From Clostridia bacterium (GTDB taxonomy: Bacteria; Bacillota; Clostridia; Oscillospirales; CAG-272), in the NCBI GenBank assembly GCA_017462485.1, contig JAFTRA010000026.1, forward strand, positions 36,221-100,220: a stretch of DNA of 64,000 bases. The letters are read 5' to 3'. Positions 42,401 through 52,051 of the stretch are shown here, one piece after another; positions within the stretch are counted from its first letter, which is position 1; the number at the start of each line of letters is the position of its first letter. Below the pieces are notes generated by a model. It did no database searches and had not been told where the DNA came from. It saw only the letters and a list, made by a program, of their open reading frames with translations. The translations under genes were made by a program, and so were the position numbers.

Positions 42401-45400
42401 GGTAACGAGACCGTCAACAACCTTGACTACAGTATCATCGCTGGATTTCCAAGTGATAGAAACGCTATTCCACTTTGTTCCTACAACAGGAAGCTTGAAC
42501 TGGATAGATTTTGTATATTCGGTAGCAACGGTGATTTCTTCTATGGTTTCGTTGATTCTACCGAGCTCGATTTCAGTCATAAGATATCCGCAAGCGTCGC
42601 ACTTGCCGTCAGCGCCATCTGCACCTGTTTCGTTGTTCTTAACGTCCTTGTGCTCTGCTACTTCGCGCTTGTTACCGCACACGTTACAGTCAACGTCACA
42701 AACATTATCGTATGTGTGTTTGCTGTCTTCTACCGGGCGAATATCTCCACAAACAAGGCAGTCAACGCTGCATTCCTTCTCATACTCGTGCTCGCAAGTA
42801 TAGGTTGCGAGGTATGCGAGGAAATTAGAAACTCCAACAGATGAAGCCTTCTCGCCGGTGATGTAGTAGATATCGGAAAGTGAGGGATAAGCGTTAGTGC
42901 CGTAGCTTCCGAGATAGTAAACAGTGGTAACCTCTGTATCAACTTCATCTACCTTCTTGGTGTAGGTAAGAGAGGTTACGATTGCGCCGGTTTCGGAATC
43001 AATGCTGAATACAGTAGCGGTTTCATCCTTAAATCTAAGGTTTCCGTAGAATGTTGTTCCAGCACTATTGCTGCTGCTATAAGCCTCGAAATACTTGGTT
43101 TCGCCGTCAGCGTTAATGAAGTAAAGCTTGAAGCCGCCGTCAACGATTTCTGCATAAACGTTAGCTGCATCTATAAGCTTGTCGGAAGCATTGGGATTGT
43201 ACTGCCCCATTGTTCCGTCGAAGAAGATAACCTTTCCGAGATTAAGTTGCTCAACTACAAGCTTGTAAGCAACGTTTGCCGCAGGAGCTGTTACGGGCTC
43301 CGAAAGAGTCCAGTTGGGAACGTCAAGAGTAATCGTGAAGTCCTTAGACTTTTCTACCTTTGCTTCACCCTCACCTACCGAAACGGTAGCGGTAAGAGTT
43401 ACGGTAGCGTCAGCCTCGGGCATAGTTACAACGAGCTTGCCGTCAACTACCTTAACGTTAGCATTCTCTGCTACGGACCAAGTGAGAGTAAGACCCTCGG
43501 TCTTTGCAACGGGAAGAGCGATAGAGTGATCGATAGTGAAGGTATCCATGGGAAGCTTGATAGATTCAAGCTCATTATCTACCTTATTCTCATCGGTGAG
43601 AAGGTTAGCAAAGAGGGTGAGATCCCAGATTGCAGTACGGTCCTTATTGCTAGTGCTTTCAGAGGGAGAATTATTTACTATGTAGATGTAGAACTCGCCT
43701 TCAATAGCAGTATCAAGAGTCCATTCGAACGAAGAGGTTTCGCCCTTAGCTATGTTACTTACAACATCCTTCTTTGCAAGCTCGGTTCCGTCTTCTTTCA
43801 TTACATAAACGGTAAGATTTACGCCATTGCTTTCAGAGAAAGGAAGACCAAAGTTGAAGGTGAGGTAAGAAAGCTTACCAACGAATACGGGAGATGTAAT
43901 TGTTCCGACAGCAGAGGTCTTACCATTAATAATAACCATATCGTAGGTGAAGACTCCGTTATTATCCTTTGTTGCAGCATTTGCGATAACCCAACCGTTA
44001 TCGGTAATGCGCTCTGCGTAGCCGGTATCTTCTGCAAGAGTTCCAAAGTCGGCAGTTACACTATCGGTAAGCTCAATCTTGGATATCTTCTTTGCAACCT
44101 TAATTACAATTTCCTTTGTATCGGTTACCTTAGCGTCGCCTTCGCCTGCGCTGATGGTAGCTACGAGAGTGATAGTCTTAACTTCATCGCCAATAGTGAG
44201 AGAAAGCTTATCGGAGGTAGCTGCTACACCGTCAACAGTCCAAGTGATAGTTACGCCATCATAAAGAAGAGTTGAGGGAAGGGTAAGCTCTGTATCCTTG
44301 CGGATATCGGTTTCAAGAGTAAGAGCGGTCTTAACGTTAGCTACCTGCTCTGCGGGAGTATATGTGATAGTCTCGGTTATCTTGAACGCATCCTTGGTTG
44401 CGGGTACAAGATAGAACGCACCCTTATAGTGAGTAACGATACCGGAAACGTCAGCGGTTGCGCCCTTGTTTGCGGTATGTACCTGCTTGAATGCTTCCTG
44501 GTCAGCGGCAGAAATAGCGTTTGTAGAGGAAGAAATTCTTACGTAAGACTGAAGCTCGCCGATATTGAAGTAGTAATATCCGTTATCAGTCTTCTGACCG
44601 CCAATCGTAACGCCCTTGATGGTTACGTATGCGCCAAGCTTCGAAAGAAGAGCGGCATCCTTGAGGTCAGCTGCAGCGGTGTAAGCTGCTGTAAGGTCAA
44701 TTTCGGGAACAGCCTTGATGGTGGAGTCGGTGATAGTAACTTCACCGTCGGTTACTTCGTAAACTATGGGATCGGAATCGTATCCGCTGTCATAATTTAC
44801 CTTGAGACCCTTTACGGAAACAGTCATACCTACCTGAAGACCGAGATCCTTAACGGGATCCTTTCCGTCCTTAAGAGAATAGATGTAATAACCGCCCTCT
44901 CCGTTAAGGTCCTGAACGTATACTGCGTTATAGGAACCTGCAACAGACTTGGAGAAAATACCGGAAACGATACCCTTTACGATAATGCCCGTATCATCAA
45001 GAGCTGCTACGTAGCCTGCGTAGTCAACTTCCTTATACGAAACGTTCACGCCGGGAACGATACGTTTGAAGGTCTTTTCTACCTTGTTGCCGAACTCGTC
45101 TGTAAGAGTAGCTGTAAGAGTGTACTCAATAGCGGTGTCGGGATTCTCGGGAACGATAACGGTTACTGTGCCGTTGCCGTTGTCCTTAATCGTGATACTA
45201 TCAACGCTAACAGTCCATACAACGTTGAAGCTATCGTCTTCAACGGGTACTACGCTGACAAGGTTGTAGTTTGCGGGGGTCTTTGAATCTACGTCCTTAT
45301 AAAGATGGTAGATCTGCGCGCCCGCAGTTGCGAGATTGGGATTAACTTTGGGTTCGTCGTCATCCTCGGGGAACTCGATGCCGAACCAGCCGCCGACAGT

Positions 45401-45538
45401 CACTTTAACGTTGTTAAAGGTGTCAACAACCTTTTCCTTGGCGTTATTGAAGGTGCCCTTGACCGTATCAAGAGAGCAACCTGTCAAGGCGGTTACTGCG
45501 AGTACCATAACGAGAACTAATGCAAGTAGTTTTTTCAT
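39449..45538 (-). CDS. 2029-residue surface lipoprotein with OB-fold, Ig-like and Cys-motif repeats
   Basis: The start at 45538 (MKKLLALVLVMVLAVTALTGC) has AAAGGAA upstream and gives a lipobox at Cys21. The N-terminal third has two OB-fold-like segments (GIIVKGIVSGIFSKSV, YVTIKGVTIGGQK). Next come several bacterial Ig-like domains built on LTWSVAENANVKVVDGK-type cores. Three repeats alternate a RICIN/beta-trefoil-like block (YKFYLYQATLGKNIYLAGG) with Cys-His modules (HEYEKECSVDCLVCG). The tail has three near-identical AGEQTDCTVAVNC modules. No LPXTG or SLH anchor. It is likely an adhesive or polymer-binding surface protein, last in the transporter-nuclease cluster. Confidence 0.88.
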   Translation of the reverse strand: MKKLLALVLVMVLAVTALTGCSLDTVKGTFNNAKEKVVDTFNNVKVTVGGWFGIEFPEDDDEPKVNPNLATAGAQIYHLYKDVDSKTPANYNLVSVVPVEDDSFNVVWTVSVDSITIKDNGNGTVTVIVPENPDTAIEYTLTATLTDEFGNKVEKTFKRIVPGVNVSYKEVDYAGYVAALDDTGIIVKGIVSGIFSKSVAGSYNAVYVQDLNGEGGYYIYSLKDGKDPVKDLGLQVGMTVSVKGLKVNYDSGYDSDPIVYEVTDGEVTITDSTIKAVPEIDLTAAYTAAADLKDAALLSKLGAYVTIKGVTIGGQKTDNGYYYFNIGELQSYVRISSSTNAISAADQEAFKQVHTANKGATADVSGIVTHYKGAFYLVPATKDAFKITETITYTPAEQVANVKTALTLETDIRKDTELTLPSTLLYDGVTITWTVDGVAATSDKLSLTIGDEVKTITLVATISAGEGDAKVTDTKEIVIKVAKKISKIELTDSVTADFGTLAEDTGYAERITDNGWVIANAATKDNNGVFTYDMVIINGKTSAVGTITSPVFVGKLSYLTFNFGLPFSESNGVNLTVYVMKEDGTELAKKDVVSNIAKGETSSFEWTLDTAIEGEFYIYIVNNSPSESTSNKDRTAIWDLTLFANLLTDENKVDNELESIKLPMDTFTIDHSIALPVAKTEGLTLTWSVAENANVKVVDGKLVVTMPEADATVTLTATVSVGEGEAKVEKSKDFTITLDVPNWTLSEPVTAPAANVAYKLVVEQLNLGKVIFFDGTMGQYNPNASDKLIDAANVYAEIVDGGFKLYFINADGETKYFEAYSSSNSAGTTFYGNLRFKDETATVFSIDSETGAIVTSLTYTKKVDEVDTEVTTVYYLGSYGTNAYPSLSDIYYITGEKASSVGVSNFLAYLATYTCEHEYEKECSVDCLVCGDIRPVEDSKHTYDNVCDVDCNVCGNKREVAEHKDVKNNETGADGADGKCDACGYLMTEIELGRINETIEEITVATEYTKSIQFKLPVVGTKWNSVSITWKSSDDTVVKVVDGLVTVDLPADYGTEVTLTAIFVCGGTTFEKDYTLTISEAPAFDMLTIISPVVNTPYKFYLYQATLGKNIYLAGGLDGNYFAATDKAANAVDVYLEAVEGGYRIYYKDGETNMYLDVYEYRSGSVGVQLTDTPTCTWVYDKDLGILVTNVLGSDYYLGTFGENGYIRASKTSYITGDNAANVGVSQFVAAFATYTCEHEYGFKCGETCLGCGFTEVHPDEEHDYANACDVDCGVCGKIREVNPHVDENPADSKCDICGESMAEIEKARIEETKKEVSVANSALAGSTITLPNVGTLYTNVEIAWSVSDGATLADDGVTVTFGKEKGTVTLTATFVCGLTEVTETYTVDVVVTSNVTSLVAGTYKLYSSKYGVFFNGTVNGKLQASENFADAVDVELVAVEGKENTYNILVGGKYLVMTGEGATNLYLKDALTEGETTYYGEWSFEAETKSIYNAWDGDNDGKYRYIAAYNSNGTTTFRAYEPSCDYVSLVIVNCNHPYATNCSTECSKCDGGTRVVDANAHQYDNDCDTDCNLCSFERTVADHYDGEDDDFLCDSCQKPMTEVEKAVIAETKANLVVPTSFTNSKVFSLPTKVGKVDIVWSSNNGAVVVEGGKVTVTLGDAAIEGVVLTAAMTCGSTTENSEYALTLAAKTTPLAVTDYAVLEEGKPYKFYLYQGNASLSKNLYFAGATESSSVTYRLATTDMAANAADVYVELVEGVEGAYRLYFNKDGVKTYIRLYERSAGSGSIALVPETDGTPAEYFTYNAQYETLVYTSENDMYFIGTYNNYVTFSASASKNIAGNYRAKLATYECAHAHDADCDVDCNACGEVREAGDHSPAGEQTDCTVAVNCTACGGVAIPATSHQPAGEQTDCTVAVNCSVCGKEAIPAKAHTPAGEQTDCTVAVECSVCGGTAIEAGEHVYDSSNCCDKTCNKCENGTREVEGHVDLVGADGVEGADGHCDKCGWDLDLETNYDTPLVPASVDEEEAA

Positions 45539-45752
45539 GGTAGTTCCTTTCTTTTGTGTTTTATTTTTTAAGTTTAAAACTTGAAAAACCGATTTAAAAA
45601 CTTTGCGCTTTGGCTGGGGATGGCGCATTTGGGTGAAAGCAAAAATGACAAAGAAGACGATAAAAGCATCTCAGTTTTTCTCTCTAAATCCACCTATCCC
45701 TCTTACCCTATTTGATTTTATGCTTGGATAAGCTTAAAAATAATACTTATAG

Positions 45753-47183
45753 TTATTCTGCGGAATGGAAGGTTATATCCAACTCCGAGAATATTTTAAG
45801 CTGGTATTCACCGTCAAAGACGTCGATTATACCCTTTGCGTCGATAACGCTGCCTACGGGGAACGCGTCCTCTGTAATAGTCGCACCGGTTTCGGCATCC
45901 TTAAGAACTATCGTTCTGAGGACAACCTCGTTACCGTTTTCGTCCTCGCAGGTGATGGACATCGCGCCCTTGGAGCTTCCATCCTTGGTGGTATAAACAT
46001 CTTTAATGGTAAGATTTTTCATCGACGCGGAGCTGTGCATGCCGACAAATCCGTAATCAAGCGTCTTGGTTTCTGTGGTCTCGCTTCCGTCATCACCCTT
46101 AATGGTGACCTCGTAGCTGAGCTTACCCGAAAGGAGAGTTGGTACGTCAACATCTCTGTAAGAAGCCGCATTACCGGAGCTTATCTTAAGAACGTTATCC
46201 TCGTGGTCGGGTATCATAGCGTTATACTTGATATCTGATATCTGGTAGGTTCCACCTGTTTCGTAATACTGAACGGAGCCTACTATGCGAACTCTGTTTC
46301 CTACCGAGAGAATCGAGAGTCCAAAAGAGTTGAGGTTATATCCGTAATAAACCTGAATACCGAAATATGTGCCGGTCACTTCGTCATATTCCTCTATGTA
46401 AGCCGTCTGAGCCGCATTCTTAACGACAACGCCCTCAAAGCTTACGGTCGTTTCCTTATATTTCTCTATGTTGAGCTTAAGCTCTTTAAGAGTTATAGTG
46501 TGAGCATTTCCGTAGTAGAACTCGGGATCTCTTCCCTTTGAGAATACGTTAAGCTCGTAAGCAAGCGACTGCGCCACTATGCTCGAAGCCGTCTCACCAT
46601 AGCTGTTATTCGAGGACTTGGAGCCCTTCGAAAGTCCCTCTTGGAGAAGCTCGAGGTTTAAGTTTCTGTATTCAGCCGAATCTGCTGTTTTATACCAAAC
46701 CCAAACCAAATATCTTTCACCTGTTGAGTCGTGCTCCCACTTCGCGGTGTCCGACTCTATTATTATTGAAGTAGCCTCCGAGAGCTTTGACTTAGTAAAG
46801 TTAGACGCCTTTTTACCCCACGGCTCTATCTGTCCTGTAGATTCGGGGGTATCTACAGCAAGGTATCTTGCCTTGAGAACACCCGTTTCGGAGATGGATT
46901 TATCTACGTTGAAGTGAGTGGTATCACCGTCAACGAAAATCTTAACGGTAACCTCGGCATATACTCTACCCGAGTTCGCGTCGAACTTAACACCGGAAAC
47001 GTAGTCAACCCACGGCGCCGGGGGAGTTGGTTCGTTTTTGTTCAGGTCTTTATTTTCGTCTGTATTAGACGTATCATCATCTCCGTCCCCGCCAATAATC
47101 GACGAGATATCGCAAGCGGTAAAGAATGCGATAACCATCGTAAGAGCAAGAAGGAGAAGTAAAAGCTTATAAAGGTGTTTCAT
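45753..47183 (-). CDS. Staphylococcal-nuclease-like lipoprotein with OB-fold domains
   Basis: A 476-residue lipoprotein; lipobox Cys24. The start at 47183 has GAGGTG upstream; a GTG three codons earlier is less likely. Residues 60-200 form an SNase fold with all catalytic positions: Asp85 and Asp87 in VDGDTT, Arg106 and Asp111 with Glu114 in RYLAVDTPES, and Arg157 in GERYLVW. Two OB-fold-like regions follow (VSFEGVVVKNAAQTAYIEEY and the late TKTLDYGF region), as in YhcR-type extracellular nucleases. It probably cleaves extracellular DNA or RNA. It lies between the binding protein and the giant lipoprotein. Confidence 0.88.
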   Translation of the reverse strand: MKHLYKLLLLLLALTMVIAFFTACDISSIIGGDGDDDTSNTDENKDLNKNEPTPPAPWVDYVSGVKFDANSGRVYAEVTVKIFVDGDTTHFNVDKSISETGVLKARYLAVDTPESTGQIEPWGKKASNFTKSKLSEATSIIIESDTAKWEHDSTGERYLVWVWYKTADSAEYRNLNLELLQEGLSKGSKSSNNSYGETASSIVAQSLAYELNVFSKGRDPEFYYGNAHTITLKELKLNIEKYKETTVSFEGVVVKNAAQTAYIEEYDEVTGTYFGIQVYYGYNLNSFGLSILSVGNRVRIVGSVQYYETGGTYQISDIKYNAMIPDHEDNVLKISSGNAASYRDVDVPTLLSGKLSYEVTIKGDDGSETTETKTLDYGFVGMHSSASMKNLTIKDVYTTKDGSSKGAMSITCEDENGNEVVLRTIVLKDAETGATITEDAFPVGSVIDAKGIIDVFDGEYQLKIFSELDITFHSAE

Positions 47184-47210
47184 ATTTTTCACCTCACATA
47201 AAGGTAAGAT

Positions 47211-48671
47211 TTAACCGAGAGCATATTCGCACTCCGCAATTGCGTCCTTAAACGCCTTATCTATTGCTCCGTCAACGTCATCACCCTCGTACACGAGAAT
47301 GGTCTGCATAATAAGTCCAACCTGGTCACGAGCATCGGAGGAGCCGTTGAAGGCAGGAGATACGAAGTATGCCTTTTCCTGAGCGAGAGCAAGCTTAACA
47401 CTCATTGCGGTAATGTTTGCGGGGCCTTCCTCGGTGTTCTTTCCTCTTGCGGAATTGAGCCAATTCTTGTAAACCTCATTATCCTGAACAGACTTGATTA
47501 CGGGAGCGTAACCGGATTCCATAGAGAATGCAGCCTGGAAGGAAACGTTAGTGGTAAGGAACTTCATAAAGAGCCAGGATGCAACTACTTCCTGCTTATT
47601 TTCTGACTCGAAGAGGCAAAGAGAGGGACCCTGGGAAATAACCTTGGGATTTGCGGGATCTACTGAGGGAGGGGTTGCCATAGCGGTCTCGAAGAGAGAT
47701 ACGCCGTCACCTGTTGTAGGAGGAGTCTGGTAGGATGCGCCACCTGTAGAACCGATAACCATATAGCATCTCTGACCCTCGGTCGAGGTGAAAAGACCGG
47801 ATGTGTATCCACCGTAAATTTCCTCTGTGGTTACAAGACCGTCCTGGTGCCAGGTACGGAATTCCTTAACGAACTCACGGGTAGTTTCGTTATCGAAGAG
47901 GAAGCTTCCTCCGTTATCAAGGCTTGTGTAGCCTACGCCGTACTGCTCGCACATAGAGATGAACCAGTTCGCCTCGGAGTCATATCCAAGAGGAACGCAG
48001 GTGGGATCGATTTCCTTGATTCTTCTGCAAAGAGCTTCCATCTCATCCCAAGTTTTAGGAACAGAGAGTCCGTTCTGATCGAAGAAGGTCTTGTTGTAGT
48101 AAAGAGCCTCGGTGGACTTGGAAAGAGGAAGAGTGTACATCGTGCCTGCCTTATCGAAACCTGTACCCTCTTTGTAATAGCCCTCGATGAAGTCTGCCTT
48201 CTGCTCTGCGGTAAGACCGAGAGTTTCGTTAGTTCCGTCAGCGCGGGTTACGGTAATTGTGCTATCGATAAAGTTATCAAGCGGAACAACCGCCTTCGCA
48301 ACGTTGTATGCTGCAACGTGGTCGGGATAGCAGTACGCAATATTAGGCTGATTATTTGCCGTAAGCTGCGTCTTGATCTGGTCACGAACGTCATCATAGC
48401 TTCCTACGGAAGTGTGACTAACGGTAATTTTGGGATAAATCTTGTTGAACTCCGCAATATAGGTGTCAAGAACAGCCTGAAGCTTCTTACCCATAGTGCT
48501 GTAGAATTCAATAGTTACAGCGCTTCCGTCGTAGCCCTCTGCGGGTACGTCGTATGTCGCCTTTTCATAATTTTCCTCGTCGTCGCTGCCAAACATATTA
48601 CAGCTTGTCATAGCGAACACGTTAACAAGCATCGCTACGAGAACGAGGAGAGAAAGAAGAATTTTTCTCAT
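47211..48671 (-). CDS. ABC transporter substrate-binding lipoprotein (family 1)
   Basis: A 486-residue binding protein; lipobox Cys24 in NVFAMTSC. The body is a typical MalE/UgpB-like fold: GSAVTIEFYSTMGKK, GYYKEGTGFDKAGTMYTLPLSKSTEALYYN, DEMEALCRRIKE and the hinge VASWLFMKFLT. These bind oligosaccharides, glycerophosphodiesters or other small organics. Permeases and ATPase lie upstream on the same strand, the nuclease 27 nt downstream. The presence of UgpB-like features and a nuclease neighbour leaves a phosphate-containing ligand possible, but this is inference. Confidence 0.93.
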   Translation of the reverse strand: MRKILLSLLVLVAMLVNVFAMTSCNMFGSDDEENYEKATYDVPAEGYDGSAVTIEFYSTMGKKLQAVLDTYIAEFNKIYPKITVSHTSVGSYDDVRDQIKTQLTANNQPNIAYCYPDHVAAYNVAKAVVPLDNFIDSTITVTRADGTNETLGLTAEQKADFIEGYYKEGTGFDKAGTMYTLPLSKSTEALYYNKTFFDQNGLSVPKTWDEMEALCRRIKEIDPTCVPLGYDSEANWFISMCEQYGVGYTSLDNGGSFLFDNETTREFVKEFRTWHQDGLVTTEEIYGGYTSGLFTSTEGQRCYMVIGSTGGASYQTPPTTGDGVSLFETAMATPPSVDPANPKVISQGPSLCLFESENKQEVVASWLFMKFLTTNVSFQAAFSMESGYAPVIKSVQDNEVYKNWLNSARGKNTEEGPANITAMSVKLALAQEKAYFVSPAFNGSSDARDQVGLIMQTILVYEGDDVDGAIDKAFKDAIAECEYALG

Positions 48672-48855
48672 TTTTTACGTCCTTTCGTTTTGAATTTATT
48701 GTATTTTAAAAGCATTTGCCAATAAAACGAATTTAAGTGAGTACCGTCTGCGTTTTGGTGCTATTTTTGAGATAGAGGTTTTGTTCGGAAGCGCAGGCTT
48801 ATTTACATAAGTCAAGCGAGCGAACGGAAGATATATCCAAAAAGAGTACCAAAAC

Positions 48856-49749
48856 TTAACCCTTTATTCCTGAACGGGATACACCCTTCATAATATATTT
48901 GCGTAAGAAAATAAACACAAGGAACAAAGGAATAGATACAACCGTTACGGCTGCCATCTGAACGGGGATATTCGCCTGACCCGACATATCGGTGAAGGCA
49001 TTACGAAGACCGTTAGTTATAAGCTGGTGGTCTGTGTTCGCAACGAGTCTCGGCCATACGTAAGAGTTCCACGCTCCCATCATCTTAAGTATGGTTATCG
49101 AGATGAGATTGGGAAGAGAGAGAGGAATCATTACCTTCCAAAGATATTTAAGGTCCTTCGTACCGTCAACCTTTGCGGCAAGGTAGAGCTCGTTCGGTAT
49201 CTGCATGAAATTCTGTCTTAGAAGATAAATGTAGAAAATACTCACGAGGAACGGCACGATAAGTACCGTATAAGTATCAATCCAGCCTAATTTGGTTACA
49301 GTTACATAGTTAGTAATTGTGAAAAGCTCACCCGGTATCATCATCGTCGCAAGAAGAAGAGCAAAGAGCGTATTCTTGCCCTTGAACTCAAGTCGAGCGA
49401 ACGCAAACGCCGAAAGAACGGTGACAACGAGTGAAAGAATAGTGGAAACTATACCTACGTAAACGGTATTCATAAAGAGCTTTCCGAGATTTGCTGCTGT
49501 GAAAGCCTCGAGGTAGTTAGTCCACATTATCTGACGTGGGAAGAGAGTGGGAACCGGGAGCCTGTACTCCGCCGTAGTCTTAAGCGATGAAATTATCATC
49601 CAATAGAACGGGAATACGATTATCAGAGCCATCGTACAGAGGAAGAGATAAAGAAGAATTTGAACAGTTATCTTTACAATTCTCTGTTTTGAGGTTACCT
49701 TTTTCATGTCCTGCTCAACCATCGTTACGATTTTTTTCGTATCAGACAT
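48856..49749 (-). CDS. ABC transporter permease, MalG type
   Basis: A 297-residue permease with six helices. The start at 49749 (MSDTKKIVTMVEQDMKKV) follows AAGGAGG. The EAA loop is YLAAKVDGTKDLKYLWKVMI and the C-terminus ends KYIMKGVSRSGIKG, the usual MalG-type tail. It pairs with the MalF-type permease 13 nt upstream. A 184-nt gap without a gene separates it from the binding-protein gene, which may allow higher expression of the latter. Confidence 0.93.
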   Translation of the reverse strand: MSDTKKIVTMVEQDMKKVTSKQRIVKITVQILLYLFLCTMALIIVFPFYWMIISSLKTTAEYRLPVPTLFPRQIMWTNYLEAFTAANLGKLFMNTVYVGIVSTILSLVVTVLSAFAFARLEFKGKNTLFALLLATMMIPGELFTITNYVTVTKLGWIDTYTVLIVPFLVSIFYIYLLRQNFMQIPNELYLAAKVDGTKDLKYLWKVMIPLSLPNLISITILKMMGAWNSYVWPRLVANTDHQLITNGLRNAFTDMSGQANIPVQMAAVTVVSIPLFLVFIFLRKYIMKGVSRSGIKG

Positions 49750-49762
49750 AGCAACCTCCTTA

Positions 49763-50845
49763 TCAATAATGCGTCTTCTTCTTGCTGACGCCAAGATTTA
49801 TCATAGTTACGATAAATATGATGCCGAACAAGATAAGAGCCGCAGCGCTGGCGCGTCCCTGCTGGTTTCGCGCAAGAGAGTCGTATATGTATCCTACCAT
49901 TGTGTTTAAAGACTCACCGCCTACTGCCTGCATATCCTCTCCGAATATACCGACAATACTGGAGTACTCCTTGAAGCCTCCGATAAAGCCGGTGATAACA
50001 ACGTAGGCTATCATAGGAGAAAGAAGCGGAACGGTGATTCTAGTGAAAACGCGGAGTCTCGGCGTACTGTCAACCTTCGCGGCCTCGTAGTACTGCTTAT
50101 TAACGCTCTGCAATCCGCCAAGAAGTATAAGTATCTTGAACGGAAGCGCGTTCCACACGATGTAAATTACAAGAACGGTAATATTCGCCCAGTATGCAGA
50201 GCCCTGGTTTATCCAGTTTATCGGCTCTATACCAAAGAATCCTATTACGGTATTTATTATACCGACCGATGCTTCGGGTGTCTTATATCCTACGATATTG
50301 AACATAGCCTCGAATACCATTCCTATCGCGATAGAGTTGGTAACGTATGGCAGGAAGAATATCGTTTGAAGAAATCTGCTGAGAGGCTTTATCGAGTTAA
50401 GGCACACAGCGATAACGAGAGCGAGTATCGTTGAGAGCGGAACCGTAAGAACGCAGAGAAGCAAGGTGTTCTTAAGGCACTGAATGAATCTCGGGTAGTT
50501 AATAACGTCAACGAAGTTCTTAAAGCCGAGCTTAAACTTAAGCGTTCCGCCTATCTCCTGAAGCATATTGTATCTCTCCCAGAACGCCATACGAAGCGTA
50601 TTGAAGATTGGCCATACGGTGAATATCAGAAGAAGTATTATAGCGGGTGAGAGATAGAGCCAAGCCTTGTAGCTATCAAATTTCTTATAGAGGATGTTCA
50701 CACAGAAAGCTTTCCAGAACCATTTAACGCAGAACGTCTGCCAAACCCACTTAACGCAGAAGGTTTGCCAAATCCACGCTACGATAAAGGTCTTTACAAA
50801 GCCCTCGATGAACCATCCTTTCACTTTTTCTTTAGCGTTTGCCAT
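49763..50845 (-). CDS. ABC transporter permease, MalF type, with tandem N-terminal repeat
   Basis: A 360-residue permease. The start at 50845 has GGAG upstream. After a short lead it carries three tandem 9-residue units (WIWQTFCVK, WVWQTFCVK, WFWKAFCVN) before the normal first helix at YLSPAIILLLIFTVWPI. The EAA loop is YYEAAKVDSTPRLRVFTRIT. Such an aromatic and Cys-containing extension is not part of the usual family. The gene is coupled to the ATPase gene with a one-base gap. Confidence 0.93.
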   Translation of the reverse strand: MANAKEKVKGWFIEGFVKTFIVAWIWQTFCVKWVWQTFCVKWFWKAFCVNILYKKFDSYKAWLYLSPAIILLLIFTVWPIFNTLRMAFWERYNMLQEIGGTLKFKLGFKNFVDVINYPRFIQCLKNTLLLCVLTVPLSTILALVIAVCLNSIKPLSRFLQTIFFLPYVTNSIAIGMVFEAMFNIVGYKTPEASVGIINTVIGFFGIEPINWINQGSAYWANITVLVIYIVWNALPFKILILLGGLQSVNKQYYEAAKVDSTPRLRVFTRITVPLLSPMIAYVVITGFIGGFKEYSSIVGIFGEDMQAVGGESLNTMVGYIYDSLARNQQGRASAAALILFGIIFIVTMINLGVSKKKTHY

Positions 50846-50846
50846 A

Positions 50847-51980
50847 TTACATCTCCTCATCTATGGGAGTAGGAGCAGACTGGCTGCCGAAATAGATTCT
50901 TTCCTCAGTGTACTCATCAAAGAGGAACACCTTGTGAGGCTTGAGGTTGAATTTTACGTATTCAGCGCCAACGCTAATCTTATAGTCGGCATCGACAATC
51001 GAGCGAATAGTCTGAGAAAGCATTGCCTTGTTTGACGAAACGATGCTTACGTCACGTCCCATAACCTCAACGTTGGAGAGCTTACAGGTAAGCGCACCGT
51101 CCTCCGCGGGAACGAAGCCCTCGGGACGAACGCCTACGAAAACTCTGCCGTCATTAACCTTACCAACGTCAAGAACCTTTTCTTCTCCAATGTAGAGAGC
51201 GCCGTCCTTAACCTTGCCGTCAAACACGTTGATAGGGGGAGTTCCGAGGAACTTCGCTACAAAGAGATTTATGGGATTATCGTAAATTTCCTGAGGCTTG
51301 CCCACCTGCTGAACAACGCCAAGCTTCATAACTACGATAACATCGGAGATAGACATTGCTTCCTCCTGGTCGTGAGTTACGAAAATAGTGGTGATGCCGG
51401 TTTCCTTCTGAATTCTTCTGATTTCCTCACGGGTCTGGAGACGCAGACGCGCGTCAAGGTTGGAAAGAGGCTCGTCAAGAAGAAGAACTCTCGGCATTTT
51501 TACAAGCGCTCTGGCGATAGCAACTCTCTGCTGCTGACCACCGGAGAGTTCGCTCGGCTTTCTGTCCATAAGCTCGTCAATCTGAACGAGCCTTGCTGCC
51601 TTATAAGCGCGCTCGTGCATCTGCTCCTTGGTCATCTTATCCGCACCCTTAAGATTCTGGAGAGGGAAAAGAATGTTCTGCTTAACCGTCATATGAGGAT
51701 AAAGCGCGTAGTTCTGGAAAACGAGTCCTATGCCTCTGTTTTCGGGAGAAAGCTCGGTAACGTCCTCATCACCGAAGAAGATTTTACCCGCCGTGGGCTT
51801 CTGCAGTCCGCTTATCATATAAAGAGTTGTACTTTTACCGCAGCCCGAAGGGCCGAGAAGACCTACAAGCTTACCGTCCGGTATGGTAAGGTTGAAATCG
51901 CTCACAGCCACTACCTCTTCGTTGGATTTCTTGTTGCGGCTGGGGAAGATTTTCGTCAAATTTTGAAGTTCTACTTTCAT
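50847..51980 (-). CDS. ABC transporter ATPase, MalK/UgpC type
   Basis: A 377-residue ATPase. The start at 51980 (MKVELQNLTKIFPSR) follows GGGAGG. Walker A GPSGCGKST, Q-loop VFQNYALYPHM, signature LSGGQQQRVAIARAL, Walker B VLLLDEPLSNLD and the His switch VTHDQEEA are intact. The C-terminal TOBE/OB regulatory domain (RPEGFVPAEDGALTCKLSN) marks it as a carbohydrate-importer ATPase. It powers the permease pair next door; that the whole importer is encoded in one cluster indicates a dedicated ATPase rather than a shared MsmK type. Confidence 0.94.
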   Translation of the reverse strand: MKVELQNLTKIFPSRNKKSNEEVVAVSDFNLTIPDGKLVGLLGPSGCGKSTTLYMISGLQKPTAGKIFFGDEDVTELSPENRGIGLVFQNYALYPHMTVKQNILFPLQNLKGADKMTKEQMHERAYKAARLVQIDELMDRKPSELSGGQQQRVAIARALVKMPRVLLLDEPLSNLDARLRLQTREEIRRIQKETGITTIFVTHDQEEAMSISDVIVVMKLGVVQQVGKPQEIYDNPINLFVAKFLGTPPINVFDGKVKDGALYIGEEKVLDVGKVNDGRVFVGVRPEGFVPAEDGALTCKLSNVEVMGRDVSIVSSNKAMLSQTIRSIVDADYKISVGAEYVKFNLKPHKVFLFDEYTEERIYFGSQSAPTPIDEEM

Positions 51981-52051
51981 ATAGCCTCCCTGAAAGTCAA
52001 ATTTATATTTTGTATTTAAAAACATTTTTATCGGGAGCATTTCCCGAGGGC

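Noticed and set aside
39422-45286. Long plus-strand reading frames opposite the giant lipoprotein gene
   Set aside because: They mirror its repetitive Cys/Gly/Tyr codons, lack ribosome sites, and carry no recognisable domains; they are antisense shadows.
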